DNA of 64,000 nt from positions 63,521,248 to 63,585,247 of the forward strand of contig NC_088711.1 in the NCBI RefSeq assembly GCF_963576615.1, read 5' to 3'. The position numbers were made by a program, and so were the translations under genes. This document shows positions 12,901-22,538 of this stretch, in pieces (the first letter of the stretch is position 1; each line of letters begins with the position of its first letter). The notes below the pieces were generated by a model. It saw only the letters and a list, made by a program, of their open reading frames with translations. It had not been told where the DNA came from and made no database searches. Source of the DNA: Watersipora subatra (lineage: Eukaryota; Bryozoa; Gymnolaemata; Cheilostomatida; Watersiporidae).

Positions 12901-15900
12901 TTGCTGAAGATTTTGATTATATATACATGTATATCTACGTATTTAGTTTAGTATTGATGAGGCTGTTTTGGCTCTACTTTTCTAGTTTACATGTGTCACC
13001 TCATAAAAACAAGAATATAAATGTCCTTGATAAAATAGGAGATGCATGTGTTTTGTAAAAGTACATTTACACTATGTGACATTTAGTAGTGGGCGCTAGA
13101 AATCAAAAGTCATGCAATTCATCCATGTTGGGTTCAACTAATATGCCACATCATCAATTGATTGATGGCAGATAGTGTACCGGTGATTACACCTTTCTCA
13201 TTTATTAGTACTATACTTAGGCAACTTCTGCTTGTAAATATTCCGTCATGACATGACGAGTTGCAAAACAATTTTCACATAAATATTGGCTAATAAAGTT
13301 GAACATCCAAATTATCAACTATATGGCAGCATATATACTATATACATTATATATACTACTATATGGCAGAATATATACTATATATATATACTACTATACG
13401 GCACCATATATACTACATATATATACTACTATATGGCAGCATATATACTATATATATACTACTATATGGCAGCATATATACTATATATATACTACTATAT
13501 GGCAACATATATACTATATATATATACTACTATATGGCAGCATATATACTATATATATACTACTATATGGCAGCATATATACTATATATATATACTACTA
13601 TATGGCAGCGTATATACTATATATACATGTATACTACTATATGGCAACATATATACTATATATATATACTACTATATGGCAGCGTATATACTATATATAT
13701 ACTACGATATATACTGGCAGCATTACTAATTGCTCCAAGAAGTCCTCTTTAACTATGTTTGATTTGCATGTTCTGATGTAGATATCTGATGTGGATTGTG
13801 AAAAATATAAATGCCGATGCTTCATCAACCAGTTTCTACTACAGATCTTGTTTATGACCATGACGGGACAACTCCTGTCTATAGACTTGAAAGAAAGCTA
13901 CTAAGAATGGTTACCTAATCTATGCAGTGTGCATGACTAGGCCTACAATAATGAATGACAACTGTCTGCACTCAAAACCCTCACAATTATCCAGTTCCTA
14001 TTGGGCCATACCGGTCTCAGACGTCCATGTGACCACCAGCTGAGTCCAGTCTCCATTCCTGTGGTACATCCGACCAACCTCAACCGTCTGGTTATGAATG
14101 GTCAGCTGAATACCCTTGCCAAGGCAAATGGAGAAGATACAGTCTGCAGCTTTTCCGGCAGCTAATAGAAGACAAAAGAGACACGAATGAAACATTCTTA
14201 AAGCTAAATAAAAATCAGCGAGATGGATGACGAACCTTTTTGTAACCATCATCAAAACAAGATGTACAAAAAAGGTTTTTATAGCAACTTTACATATGGG
14301 TAATGCAGTTTTTTGCTTTGAATACAGAATCACGCAACTGCTATTTCGCATGCGCTTGTTTTTGTGAGCATGCCCTTAGCCACCTTGCTGATAAAGGATG
14401 CTTCACCTATCTACTGCATGTTGTCAATAAATTTATTGTTACAACCCAATGCCTTCAACAGTAGTTGTTACTTATACTAAGTCCGAGTCAAAAAAAAGTA
14501 AAAACATTTCAATTTCAGAAAAAAAATCTATATTCGACAAATTTGCAATGAGGTGACTTCAAAAAAGGAACTGATTAGTTCACAGCATTAATGATAGCTT
14601 TTATAGTCACCATGGATCGGGTAGGCAACTTCTATAGCTGATTTCATCACGCATTGAGTAGACAATCCTATAATTCATTTCATCATGTATTAGGTAGGCA
14701 ACTTCTATAGCCAATTTCATTATGCATTGAGTGGGCAATCTTATAATTCATTTCATCCCTGTGTTGGGTAAACAACTTCTATAGCCAATTTCATCATGCA
14801 TTGAGTGTGCAATCCTATAATTCATTTCATCACGTATCGGGTAGGCAACTTCTATAGCCAATTTCATTATGCATCGAGTAGGCAATCCTATAATTCATTT
14901 CATCACGTATTGGTTAGGCAACTTCCATAGCCAATTTCATTATGCATTGAGTGGGCAATCTTATAATTCATTTCATCCCTGTGTTGGGTAAACAACTTCT
15001 ATAGCCAATTTCATCATGCATTGAGTGTGCAGTCCTATAATTCATTTCATCACGTATCGGGTAGGCAACTTCTATAGCCAATTTCATTATGCATCGAGTA
15101 GGCAATCCTATAATTCATTTCATCACGTATTGGTTAGGCAACTTCTATAGCCAATTTCATCATGCATTGAGTAGGCAATCCTATAATTCATTTCATCCCT
15201 GTATTGGGTAGGCAACTTCTATAGTCCATTTCATCATGCATTAAGCAAGCAGTAGAGAGTAGCAATAGAGGCATCATGACCAACTACTGTGAAGGTTGGA
15301 AGGGTACCTCTTTAGTAACATAGATAGTTGAGGTCTCTTAAATTTAAAACGTTTAATAAAGTCTTATCATCTTAAGTTACTCATAGCTAGTTCAACTGTA
15401 TAAACAATAATTTGTGTGCATCATTGACCAGCGCTACAGCTCACGTGCAAGTATGATAAACAGTTATGAACTGTTCTACAAAAAAGTTACTTTTGATTAC
15501 AACAAAGTTGTTTTACCTTAATTATTTCTGTTGTAATTCCTTTTTTTTAAATGATCTCACTTCTCGACTTTTTTCATTTTTTTGTTTTGCTTTATGTCGT
15601 TTTGAAATATTTTAGTGCGTAATTTAGCGAATGGTTTAATTCACTACATTTCAAATGTTTTAGAACTATTATGTGTGTCAAATTGTCCAAGCAAGCTAGT
15701 GTCAAAAGTGTCAAAGCGCGCTAGTGTCAAGCAGTCAAATGTGCAATTTCAAGGTGCACTGTCAAAGTGTTCGAGCATACTAGTGTCAAAGTGTCAAACC
15801 GCGTTAGTGTCAAGGTGTCAAAGTGCTGCGCTAGTGTCAATCGGTCAAAATATCAAAATGTCAAAGTGTGTGATGCCAAGGTGTCAAAGCATACTAGTAT

Positions 15901-18900
15901 CAAATTGCGCAGTGTCATGTTGCAGCATGTACATAATGAAGGCAGTAAATTATTGCTAGAATTTGATTTCAAAGTCAGTCAGTGTTGATAGTGTTTGCAA
16001 AAGGTTTGATACAGTCTTGGATAAAAGCCCAGACATCATGCATTCCTCACACTGTTTTAGCACAATTTTTGTATTTTGATCACCTCTTCTGGCTCCTCAA
16101 TGTAGTCAATATATCGCTTAACAAAACTTACAGGCAATCTAATGACTAGACAATCATTGTCTGATATACTTGTACTGAACCATTATGGTTTAGTACAAAA
16201 TTAATTCACTCTTAACGATGTGTAAAAACAAGTGCATGCAAAACAAACAGTAAAATTTATAAAATACTGAAAGCCCGGCGTTGCCCGGGTGATACAAAAA
16301 TTTTTGGACAGAAAATTTATTTTTATTTAACATGTACAACATTTACCATTCTAACTTTTAAACTTCATATCATGAGAAAAGTATTTTTTGTGCAGTTCAA
16401 ATGAATTAAGAAAAAAATAAAACAACTGTAAAAGTTTCAACACTTTTTCAAACAATTAACTTTTAAATTTCATATCATGAAAGAAGTGTTTAGTTGAAAC
16501 AAATTAAGAAAGAAAAACTGTAGAGGTGTTTGAATATAAATGTGAAATCATTAGCAAGTAATAGCTAAATATAGTCTGTTTGATACGATTACAATGAAAA
16601 ATTATTTGATTTACACTTATATGAATCTAGTTTGTTTTAGTACTGACATCATAAAGCGAAAATATTGTATAGGCGTATAGAGTGGTATAGAAACCCATAG
16701 TAATTATCTAATGCAACCTTCTTGCAAAAATCATCATCATTAAAAAATAGTAACAAACAATATGTTAATCTTAGTAACTATAGTTACCTACAATGACTTT
16801 ATTGTATTTTGTGGTTATAATCTGTAAAAAAATGTAGCATTACAATGCACTACATGCAGGGTTATTACCTTTGAAACAGACGTGTAACATAAACGCTGCA
16901 TCTAACTTAAATGAATTTAGCTTACTAAACACATTCTTTAACGAGGTTTTAGCATGTATTCTAATAAATTTCAAATTTCAAACTAAAATTTTATCACTTA
17001 TCTGTTTGCGAATCCATTTTTACTATAACGGCTAACACTGATAGCAGCGAAATAGCATATCGACATTTTGTTATTTTCTCATAATCAGTACAATAATCGC
17101 CAAATTTTAATTTTGAGAGAAATTATTGTTGATATCGCGCGGCAAAAAGAACTCGCCTTAACAAAAAAATAGCAAAAAAGCATTGTGTTTCATAGAGTTA
17201 GGTGAGAAATGTTTAATAACAGGAACGCCATAACGCGCAGTCGCAATGTATCAATTAATACGTCATTTAGCATGCGCATACGGTATACGGTAGCTAATAA
17301 GAACAATAAAATTCTAAGGACTGCATAGCTCAGTAGTTAAATGCGTGGTTGGAATCTGGTGGTTGCCATCTCCGTCACTTCAAATCCAGCATGAAGTGAG
17401 CTTTTCATTCCAAGATTTTAATAGCTGCATGTATAACTGGACAGGCAGACATCTGAACGGACAGATGACAAACTCTGAGATTTATGTACATAGATTGAAC
17501 AACATGATTTAATAACCTCTCATAACTTGAAAATTAGACACTATATGTCACTTGTTCAACTTGTCACTTATTTAACTTGTCACTTGTTTAACTTGTCATT
17601 CGTTTAACTTGTCACTCGTTTAACTTGTCACTTGTTTAACTTGTCATTCGTTTAACTTGTCACTCGTTTAACTTGTCACTTGTTCAACTTTTCACTTGTT
17701 TACTATTAATTTAAGATGCCGATAAGTTTGCAGTTACCTCTTTTGTTGTTTTAACTTAAATTTATGTTTGTAGACATAAGGATGCAATTTAAAATTCGCA
17801 ATTTTGTAACAGAGTTATAGTTTGCATAGAGTCATTTTCGAAAACTTTACGACTCAATTATCTAATTTAGTTTAAAACTGGTAACTGGTTTGCTGGGTAG
17901 GAGAATACAAAGCTGCTCTACTGCAAGTGTTCTGTTTTGATGAAGTACATGTACTAATACTCTTGCTAGTCTCATGCTCTGTGAGAGATCATCATGAGTA
18001 ATCACTATATGAAGAATAATTATTATCCTACAAATTCTTAGCGCTGCTTAGTGGTGTAATAGAAGCTTGCTTGACTTTCATATGTATGCTCCGGGTTTGA
18101 TTCCGGTACGAGGCAATCTTTTTTTTAACACTCTTCTCTAATTCGATAAAACCTAATATTTGGGCGAGTTTAAATCGTCATAACTTTTGAATCACACGGT
18201 TTATAAAAATATTTTGATACCAAATTAATCATCACAAAATTTTACATTAGCTGATGCCATAGAAATACCATAAATACGTTACAGAATGAGAACAAACACA
18301 TTTTAACCATTTTTGAAAAAAACTGTGAGCCTCTCCGAGTCGGACGATTTATCATTATTATTACAGTTTATGGCTTGGTTTTATGATTACTGATAAAATA
18401 CGAATAATAACTTTCAGTAATACTACTAGTACTATTGTTCAATAACAATCGTTTAAAGTCCATAGATCTGAAGTTAGTAAAACTGGTAGCTGTAATTCGT
18501 CTAGCACGACTGGTCAGTGCTAAAAGTATTGCAATAAATAATAAAACATTTTGCAAAGCAAAACTGCGTTCAGATTGTATTGTTAAGATGTTTTTATTGA
18601 CTCTGCTGATAACTGTTTCCTTTCATTGAACTACAGATACGATAGGGTGGTTTAGTGGTATAGCTGTTGCAGTGCCGGACTGTAAATCAGACCCGAGTTC
18701 AATTTCGAATCATATTCCTAAAGGTTTTGATGTTCCTTTGGACAAACGGACAGATACCGCTTTTAATGTAGTTTAGATTAATACTGGATCAAATATCAAT
18801 AATGACTTCCAATCTTCTTGCAAACATGATATAGTTGTTATTTTCTTAAACTGAGAGATATCTATTTGAGCAGATTTGATGATGCACACACCCTGCAGTC

Positions 18901-21132
18901 AAAGTTATACTAGTTTTAAAATTAAAACTAAGTTTGCATTTTTAGCTTGGCAGCAATGGCTTGGCAGCAGAGGTCTGCATTCACCTTTGGACTGCATTCA
19001 CCAATGCTGATTTAGCAAAGGTAGTTTTAAAGCATTTTTATGATTTTAATGGCAGACTCCAAAGAAGCACATTTTGTGATTAACTAAACACACCTTGGCA
19101 GCTGTATTTGTAGGAGAATATGCACTGTCTAGACGGAGAGTCAGTAATGGCAGGTTGCATGTAGAGACTCAAAGTAAAATGCTTCAGGAGAGGAAATGGC
19201 TTCTGGAGCAGTGCATAGGCAAAGGCTCCTTTCAGATCAGAGCTGGTTATGGGTAAAGGAAATTCCAGTCTGGAGTTCACAGCATCAGCTTTTGGCGAAT
19301 AAAAAAATGTGTTTAGGAATTTACCCAAAACAATAAATGATGTCCCAAAAAAACTAAACAAAGAGATAGAAAGGAAAGAAACAAGAAAGATGGGTGAGAG
19401 ATGGGAGAGAGCTACAAGAAACAGAAGAGAGATGGGAGAAAGATAGAGAGAAACAAGAGAGAGATGGGTGAGAGATGGAAGAGGAATGGGAAAGAGATGG
19501 GAGAGAAATGGAAAAAAAATGGGTGAGAGATAGAGGCAAATGGGTGAGAGATGGGTGAGAGATGGGAGAGAGATAGAGGGAAACATGTGAGAGATGGGAG
19601 AAAGATGGAGAGAAACAGGAGAGAGATGGGTGAGAGATAGGAGAGGAATGGGAAAGAGATGGGAGAGAAATGGGAAAAAGATGGGTGAGAGATAGAGGGA
19701 AACGGGTGAGAGATGGGTGAGAGATGGGAGAGAGATAGAGAGAAACAGGTGAGAGATGGGAGAGAGATGGGAGAGAGATAGAGAGAAACAGGTGAGAGAT
19801 GGGAGAGAGAGATGGGAGAGAGAGAGAAACGGGAGAAAGATGGGTAAGAAATGGGTGAGAGATGGCAGAACCGTATAGCTTCGCACAGTCCCGCGACCAA
19901 CGGAAGCGTATATGGGAGCTCGTTCATTTCCAAACAAACAGGCCATGGCAACTATTTTTTATATAAGTTATAATGGAGAGGGCGCAACATTAACCAACAA
20001 AAATTACTCCCATTGGCAGTCACTCTAAAAGTGATCGTTGTATCATACACCATCTGAAAGAGGACAAAATTCCTACAAAAAGCTACTAATAACTTTTTTG
20101 TAAAAACGTAAAGTAAGTGCAAAAAAGAGCAGTATTGAGAGTGAGGCAAGAATATTCCATTAGAGATCAGTACGTCGATCGGGTTTGTTTGGAAACAAGC
20201 ATTTTTGTTTCCGGTTTTTGATGTGGAACTCTGAAGCTATCCGGCTCTGAGAGATGGGAGAGAGATAGAAAGAAACACGAAAGAGATGGGTGCGATAGAG
20301 GGAGAGAGATAGAGCGAGGAAAAGTGTACCAGTTCTAGTAGAATGTTCACTCGCTACTTGTTCTACCAGCGTAGGACTCACATATGCATATCTTGGTATT
20401 CCAGTAAAAGCCTGCCCCACACAAACACTGGTAGCCATTGGGTGTGTCTTCACAGCAGGGCCAATTGTAGTAGTTTGTTTTGCATAGGCTCTCCTTTTCT
20501 GTTAAGATCTCTGAGAGAAAGTCAAGCAATAATGAGGCACAAAAATTGAGCAGGCTAGAGCAAACATAGTCAGGTCTCTTTTCATAGATTGAGATATTCA
20601 ACAACAGCAAGAGTTTAGTTTTACATAAACCAAACTCTGCCCTAAATGCTTATAACAGCAGTCTTCAGATTCACAGGCTAGACGCTCAACAAGTTTCTAC
20701 GAAGCATTTTATTGGCCATGCACTAAACAATATTCACAGAGTTGACCTTAGACTCTCATGCTATATGCTGTAGTTCTAGACAGTCAACAGTTTAGAAAAC
20801 TATGAAGGTTTCACGACAAATTTCTCAGCGAATTTGTTCTCAAGTGAAAAAAAATTATAAATTTAAGCTAAAATTGTACTATTCACTCAGTACTCACAAT
20901 TCAACAGTAAATGTGTGTTCAAACCAATAAAAAGTACACTCTAACCGGTAGCAAAGCTTTGCTAATAAAAATATATGATTAGACAGTCTGACTATGGCAG
21001 CGGTAACAAACCTGATGACGCCTCAAGTAAGGCACGTGAATCTGTAAAACACAGGCTATCTAAAGAGCAGGCTAGCGCCAGGAGAGCCAGCAAGAGCACA
21101 GACTCATACAGTAGAGTAGAGCACCTGCCCAT
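834..21132 (-). CDS. Adhesion GPCR-like receptor, N-terminal part (12 exons, 3' end outside window)
   Basis: Twelve exons join with matching phases into one frame of about 618 residues: 21012-21132, 20382-20510, 19094-19288, 14012-14161, 11864-12022, 10904-11140, 10175-10309, 8992-9098, 3619-3777, 3275-3391, 2297-2498, 834-977. In order they encode a signal peptide, a six-Cys EGF-like module, a pentraxin/LamG domain (WTQLVVTW, then ETGGELNVYLN, then NLAHFNIWRDVFTPEE), a HormR-type domain (RW and CPG, then ANRSC, GIWGEPQ and C) and helical segments plus an FIFPDI strand typical of the GAIN domain. This order (lectin-like module, HormR, GAIN) is characteristic of adhesion GPCRs, which are cell-surface receptors autoproteolysed at the GPS; GPS and seven-helix exons would be left of position 1. 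Alternatively an in-frame TAG at 829-831 could end a secreted form if the donor at 833 is not used. No orthologue can be named without a search. Confidence 0.72.
1026..1531. repeat. Minisatellite, about 12-bp unit with 120-bp higher-order repeat
   Basis: Variants of GGTTAACATAC(A/G)A repeat for about 500 bp. Diverged blocks such as TTAAGATATGAAATTAACAT recur at about 1085, 1215 and 1335, showing a higher-order period near 120 bp. It lies in the last intron seen of the receptor gene. Confidence 0.85.
1629..2260. repeat. Minisatellite, 12-bp unit (GGGCAGAGTAGC)
   Basis: About 52 copies of GGGCAGAGTAGC, unusually G-rich for this region. A variant block (GGGCAGGTAGCGAGCAGAG) recurs about 190 bp apart at 1793 and 1984, showing segmental amplification. 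Open in several frames only because the period is a multiple of three. Confidence 0.9.
2297..2498 (-). CDS. Adhesion GPCR-like gene, exon 11: GAIN-like helices
   Basis: Acceptor ACCTTTAG, donor ATAG/GTAAGC. Encodes LHLSVLNTLMDGRHDAGWNK and then DELLQLIEEFVYALVLSLRY. Alternating hydrophobic spacing suggests paired helices. Ends in phase 1, matching exon 12. Confidence 0.58.
2828..3128. repeat. Minisatellite, about 39-bp unit
   Basis: About 7 copies containing ATGACAAGGACCTCTTCTGC, in the intron between receptor exons 10 and 11. Confidence 0.85.
3275..3391 (-). CDS. Adhesion GPCR-like gene, exon 10: GAIN-like segment
   Basis: 39 codons in phase 0: KVELERLINNHLRDEHQ and then SYNDTISLLN. Acceptor AATTTTAG, donor GTGTGT. 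Predicted helical, no distinctive motif. Confidence 0.55.
3619..3777 (-). CDS. Adhesion GPCR-like gene, exon 9: GAIN-like helical segment
   Basis: Fifty-three codons in phase 0 at both ends: acceptor CTTTAG, donor GTAAGA. Contains FDERFVHSLLSLLSN and then EISVTISSMSTLLHLQ, amphipathic helices consistent with GAIN subdomain A. Family assignment here rests mostly on gene context. Confidence 0.6.
4177..7347. repeat. Large minisatellite, 48-bp unit, about 66 copies
   Basis: Unit contains GATAACCACTGAGTTCCATG followed by GTTGTCTGTAGAAGCACGAG. Variant positions (C/T in the first, TATCC/AACC, GAATCACGAGTA) recur every 240 bp near 6780 and 7020, indicating five-unit higher-order copies. It fills most of the intron between receptor exons 8 and 9. 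The long minus-strand frames here are repeat artefacts. Confidence 0.95.
8209..8263. repeat. Short tandem repeat, 18-bp unit x3
   Basis: ATGTCCAAATGCTCATTAT repeats three times. Confidence 0.8.
8522..8860. repeat. Dispersed repeat, unexpanded copy
   Basis: Same order of blocks as 23106-24330: GTTATGCTACC(T/C)(G/A)ATATG, AATGCTGA(G/T)GAGCTAA, one TTTATACCAGACAC unit, then GCC(G/A)ATTTAC(A/G)TTATAAAAC. Only a single copy of the 20-bp unit is present here. Confidence 0.75.
8992..9098 (-). CDS. Adhesion GPCR-like gene, exon 8: second half of HormR domain
   Basis: Short exon of 107 nt starting with phase 1 and ending phase 0, exactly what the flanking exons require. Encodes ANRSCESSSDKVGIWGEPQM followed by DACLSPFFRT. 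The C...G-x-W...P...C pattern completes a HormR domain. Acceptor TTTTTTAG, donor GTGAGA. Confidence 0.65.
9378..9640. repeat. Dispersed repeat, copy 1 of about 250 bp
   Basis: Shares GCATGCGCTTGTT, CCTTAGCCACCTTGCTGATA and AAGGATGCT(C/T)CACCTATC with 14236-14490 in the same orientation. Both copies lie in receptor introns. Origin class unknown. Confidence 0.75.
10175..10309 (-). CDS. Adhesion GPCR-like gene, exon 7: first half of HormR domain
   Basis: Encodes VQCKQEIRESVRWGRTKAEP and then IVRNPCPG and DNRTDI. The Trp-x-Arg-Thr stretch followed by CPG resembles the hormone-receptor domain start ('W-P-R-T...C-P'). Acceptor TTTAAG, donor GTAAGT. Confidence 0.62.
10904..11140 (-). CDS. Adhesion GPCR-like gene, exon 6: end of pentraxin domain and linker
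   Basis: Encodes NLAHFNIWRDVFTPEELS, closely matching the pentraxin 'G-x-L-A-x-F-N-x-W-x-x-V-L-x-P-E-E' segment. It continues with GNGVEWVDLR and a Cys-containing linker (CFSKAEALETCDKYC). Acceptor CCGTAG, donor GTAATA; phase 1 at both ends. Confidence 0.74.
11505..11848. repeat. Irregular tandem repeat with CACACACTACCTGC(C/T)ATG
   Basis: CACACTACCTGC alternates with GAAATAGTTAC and GGATGAGATAC blocks, giving a mixed period near 60 bp. In the intron between receptor exons 5 and 6. Confidence 0.7.
11864..12022 (-). CDS. Adhesion GPCR-like gene, exon 5: pentraxin domain, strands with GYMVLGQD
   Basis: Begins by completing Gly, then ELNVYLNKTRLQSKG, and includes NGYMVLGQDSPDE. The G-x-x-V-L-G-Q-D motif is the calcium-region hallmark of pentraxin domains. 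Acceptor ATGTTTAG, donor GTCAGT; phase 1 at both ends. Confidence 0.74.
12318..12398. repeat. Tandem repeat, about 27 bp x3
   Basis: CCAGGTGTAGACAACACCTA repeats two full times and once diverged. Confidence 0.7.
13310..13712. repeat. TA-rich minisatellite, about 33-36-bp unit
   Basis: Unit contains CTACTATATGGCAGCATATA; about 12 copies. Each TATA run is self-complementary, so cruciform or slipped structures are likely. In the intron between receptor exons 4 and 5. Confidence 0.9.
14012..14161 (-). CDS. Adhesion GPCR-like gene, exon 4: pentraxin domain, middle
   Basis: Acceptor CTATTAG, donor GTATGG; 50 codons. Contains IQLTIHNQTVEVG and then GDWTQLVVTWTSETG. The 'W-T-x-L-V-V-T-W-x-S-E-T-G' signature is typical of pentraxin/LamG domains. 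Includes one N-glycosylation sequon (NQT). Confidence 0.7.
14236..14490. repeat. Dispersed repeat, copy 2 of about 250 bp
   Basis: Direct-orientation relative of 9378-9640, about 85-90 percent alike by eye. It begins shortly upstream of receptor exon 4 (transcript sense). Confidence 0.75.
14606..15250. repeat. Minisatellite, about 73.5-bp unit, 9 copies
   Basis: Unit starts GGTAGGCAACTTCTATAGCC and contains CCTATAATTCATTTCATCA. Variants (CCCTGTGTTGGGTAAAC) recur three units apart (about 14755 and 14975), a trimeric higher-order pattern. Confidence 0.9.
15688..15925. repeat. Degenerate tandem repeat of TAGTGTCAAAGTGTCAAAG
   Basis: GTGTCAA recurs about every 8-20 bp with variants; strongly diverged, likely old. 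Confidence 0.65.
16270..17510. mobile_element. Possible composite element: CCCGGCGTTGCCCGGGT end and tRNA-like SINE end
   Basis: Starts with CCCGGCGTTGCCCGGGT, matched at 63318 by CCCGGCGGTGCACGAGT. The right end (17318-17500) has a tRNA-like block (GCATAGCTCAGTAGTTAAAT, then CACTTCAAATCCAGCATGAA), then TTTTCATTCC and GACAAACTCTGAGAT. The same tRNA-like block, TTTCCATTCC and GACAAACACTGAGAT occur at 63640-63775. Joining both ends into one 1.2-kb element is inference. Confidence 0.45.
17546..17700. repeat. Tandem repeat, 16-bp unit (ACTTGTCACTTGTTTA)
   Basis: About 9-10 copies with C/T variants; directly follows the SINE-like end at 17500. Confidence 0.85.
18040..18125 (+). mobile_element. 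tRNA-derived SINE head
   Basis: GCGCTGCTTAGTGGTGTAAT resembles an A box and GGGTTTGATTCCGG a B box, followed by a T-run. The arms do not form a good acceptor stem, so a SINE rather than a working tRNA. Confidence 0.5.
18640..18770 (+). mobile_element. tRNA-derived SINE (tRNA-Tyr-like)
   Basis: GGTGGTTTAGTGGTATAGCT is A-box-like, GACTGTAAATC gives a GTA-type anticodon loop, and GAGTTCAATTTCG is a near B box. The acceptor stem is not paired. Followed by GACAAACGGACAGAT as in other SINE tails here. Confidence 0.55.
19094..19288 (-). CDS. Adhesion GPCR-like gene, exon 3: start of pentraxin/LamG domain
   Basis: 65 codons in phase 1 at both ends. The exon reads SRLEFPLPITSSDLKGAF and then FTLSLYMQP, the expected first beta-strands of a pentraxin-like jelly-roll (family pattern: Phe-Pro start, then 'FTVSFWMK'). 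It ends at CAAG/GTGTGT. The acceptor is the AG of AAAAG after a T-run at 19289-19300. Confidence 0.65.
19368..19865. repeat. Polypurine GAGAGATGGG-rich tract
   Basis: About 500 bp of almost pure purine on the plus strand (GAGAGATGGGTGAGAGATGG and variants with GAAACA). The transcript strand is thus a long pyrimidine tract within the intron just upstream of receptor exon 3. Such mirror-like purine tracts can adopt triplex DNA. Confidence 0.9.
20382..20510 (-). CDS. Adhesion GPCR-like gene, exon 2: EGF-like module
   Basis: The acceptor CTCTCAG and donor GTGAGT bound 43 codons. Six cysteines follow a C-x8-CC-x8-C-x-C-x10-C pattern with the phrase GYQCLCGAGFYW, matching the C-terminal half of EGF-like domains. 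Phase 1 at both ends, as is usual for shuffled extracellular modules. Confidence 0.68.
21012..21132 (-). CDS. Adhesion GPCR-like gene, exon 1: start codon and signal peptide
   Basis: ATG at 21130-21132 opens a 40-codon stretch beginning MGRCSTLLYES followed by a Leu/Ala-rich hydrophobic core (VLLLALLALAC), a clear signal peptide. The exon ends in phase 1 at a GTTTGT donor. The next exon begins with AG to complete a Glu codon. Confidence 0.7.
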
Positions 21133-22253
21133 GCTGCCGAAATAGAGGCAGCAATAATCACTGACTGGTGTTTACTTCTCAGAGTCAATAAAGATTTGTG
21201 AGGCCCTGAGTTTGAACAGCGCTTGAAGAGAGAGACTGATTGAATGGATAATAGGAGTAATTAGTTGGTGATAGTGTTTGCATATTGACTGTAAATTCAC
21301 TCTTTGCCCAATAGAAATTCTTACCCATTATGCCTGCTACACACACAAGGCTCTGCCAGCGCAATGCCTTAATTATTCATTACTCATAGGGTTTGGTGAG
21401 GACGCTGTTACGTCATACGCATAGTCAATGGCATAGAGTATCTGTCTATAACATTAAATCGTTTGAAACACTAAAACACTAGCTAAGCAGACAGTGAAAT
21501 GATGGAAGCATACGGTAGTTCAAGAGATACAAGAAGACAGCATAAATATGTGCAATAAGTGTTATTGATTCTCCTTGACCAACTCAGACGAGAGTGTATC
21601 AACACATTTAGTGTTTGCATCAATAAAAAACTGTTGCCCTTGCTCAGTTACAAGCTAAATACATGCATAAGTTGAGGCTCTCAAGCTAAATTAGATGGAA
21701 ATAAAATTACAAGGATCATGTTGCGAGCGAGAGCATTTTTTCGCATGGGCAGAAGGGCAAAATCAATTCTTGCCATGCTCATATTTTATTCATAAGTTTG
21801 ATGTCGGAGCTTGCAGAGACTTTGTGCCTATTGGCTGATCATGACAAATGGTAGCAGCTTTAAAATTACTGTGCAAGTCTGCGATTCTTTAGAGCACTAT
21901 GGGTAATGTATCGCCACCCGCCATTAGAACAGGTAACTTCAAGTTTAATAGTGCAATCACTGGCTAATCGTTACTATAAGCACCATGTCTGTTTGTCTAT
22001 CTAAAGCCACACTAGGAGCGTTAGAAAAATTAATTGCAGGGCACAGTAACGGAACATCAGTACCACACGACCATGTGTCCACATCTAAAAATAGTTGTAC
22101 ACATAGTTATTACGCATGACGATCTCTCACGGTGCACGAGACTACTAGTGTACTAGTAACCAGTAATAGCGGTGGAGCTGGCTCGAGCAAACTGTAGGTT
22201 GTCTATACAGCCACGCCATTTCAGTCGTTTCTACTTTATAACTGCAAAATTTC

Positions 22254-22475
22254 ATGTCTCCAACTAGCCACATCGGTGCTGCTGCTCAATTGGAGCCTCC
22301 GGAAGCCAATCAGCGAAAATCATTTAAACCGTCAGCCAGTATTCAAAAGATCAAGCTAGGTCAGCAGTCAATATCAAAATTATTGATAATGGCTGCGTTA
22401 GGGCTGACAGAGCAGCAGTTAATGCAGCCTAATGCGATGAAAAGAGGTTTATTACAGCTATTAGAGTGTAGATAA
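22254..22475 (+). CDS. Open frame of 73 codons, doubtful
   Basis: Starts MSPTSHIGAAAQLEPPEANQ, ends LLQLLECR then TAA. Composition is protein-like, and a TATA-like stretch (TTTATAAC) lies about 20 nt before the ATG. It overlaps the 3' untranslated region of the minus-strand cysteine-rich gene and matches nothing I know. It could be an exon of a plus-strand gene or chance. Confidence 0.2.
   Translation: MSPTSHIGAAAQLEPPEANQRKSFKPSASIQKIKLGQQSISKLLIMAALGLTEQQLMQPNAMKRGLLQLLECR
22448..22453 (-). promoter_or_regulatory. Poly(A) signal of the cysteine-rich gene
   Basis: AATAAA on the minus strand, about 86 nt after the stop codon. Confidence 0.4.
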
Positions 22476-22538
22476 TTCATTTTCCTTCTTGCTCCTCCCT
22501 AACAGCCCCTGAAGGGGTAGTTGTCTCAACTATTTCAT

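Noticed and set aside
13286-13781. Three plus-strand frames with IYYIYTTIWQ repeats
   Set aside because: TA-rich minisatellite; all three frames open simultaneously.
18646-18718. Functional tRNA-Tyr gene
   Set aside because: A and B boxes are recognisable but the acceptor stem does not pair; better explained as a SINE head.
19080-19946. 288-codon minus-strand frame rich in SHLSPIS
   Set aside because: Only its C-terminal part (19094-19288) is a real exon; the rest is the polypyrimidine tract of the intron.
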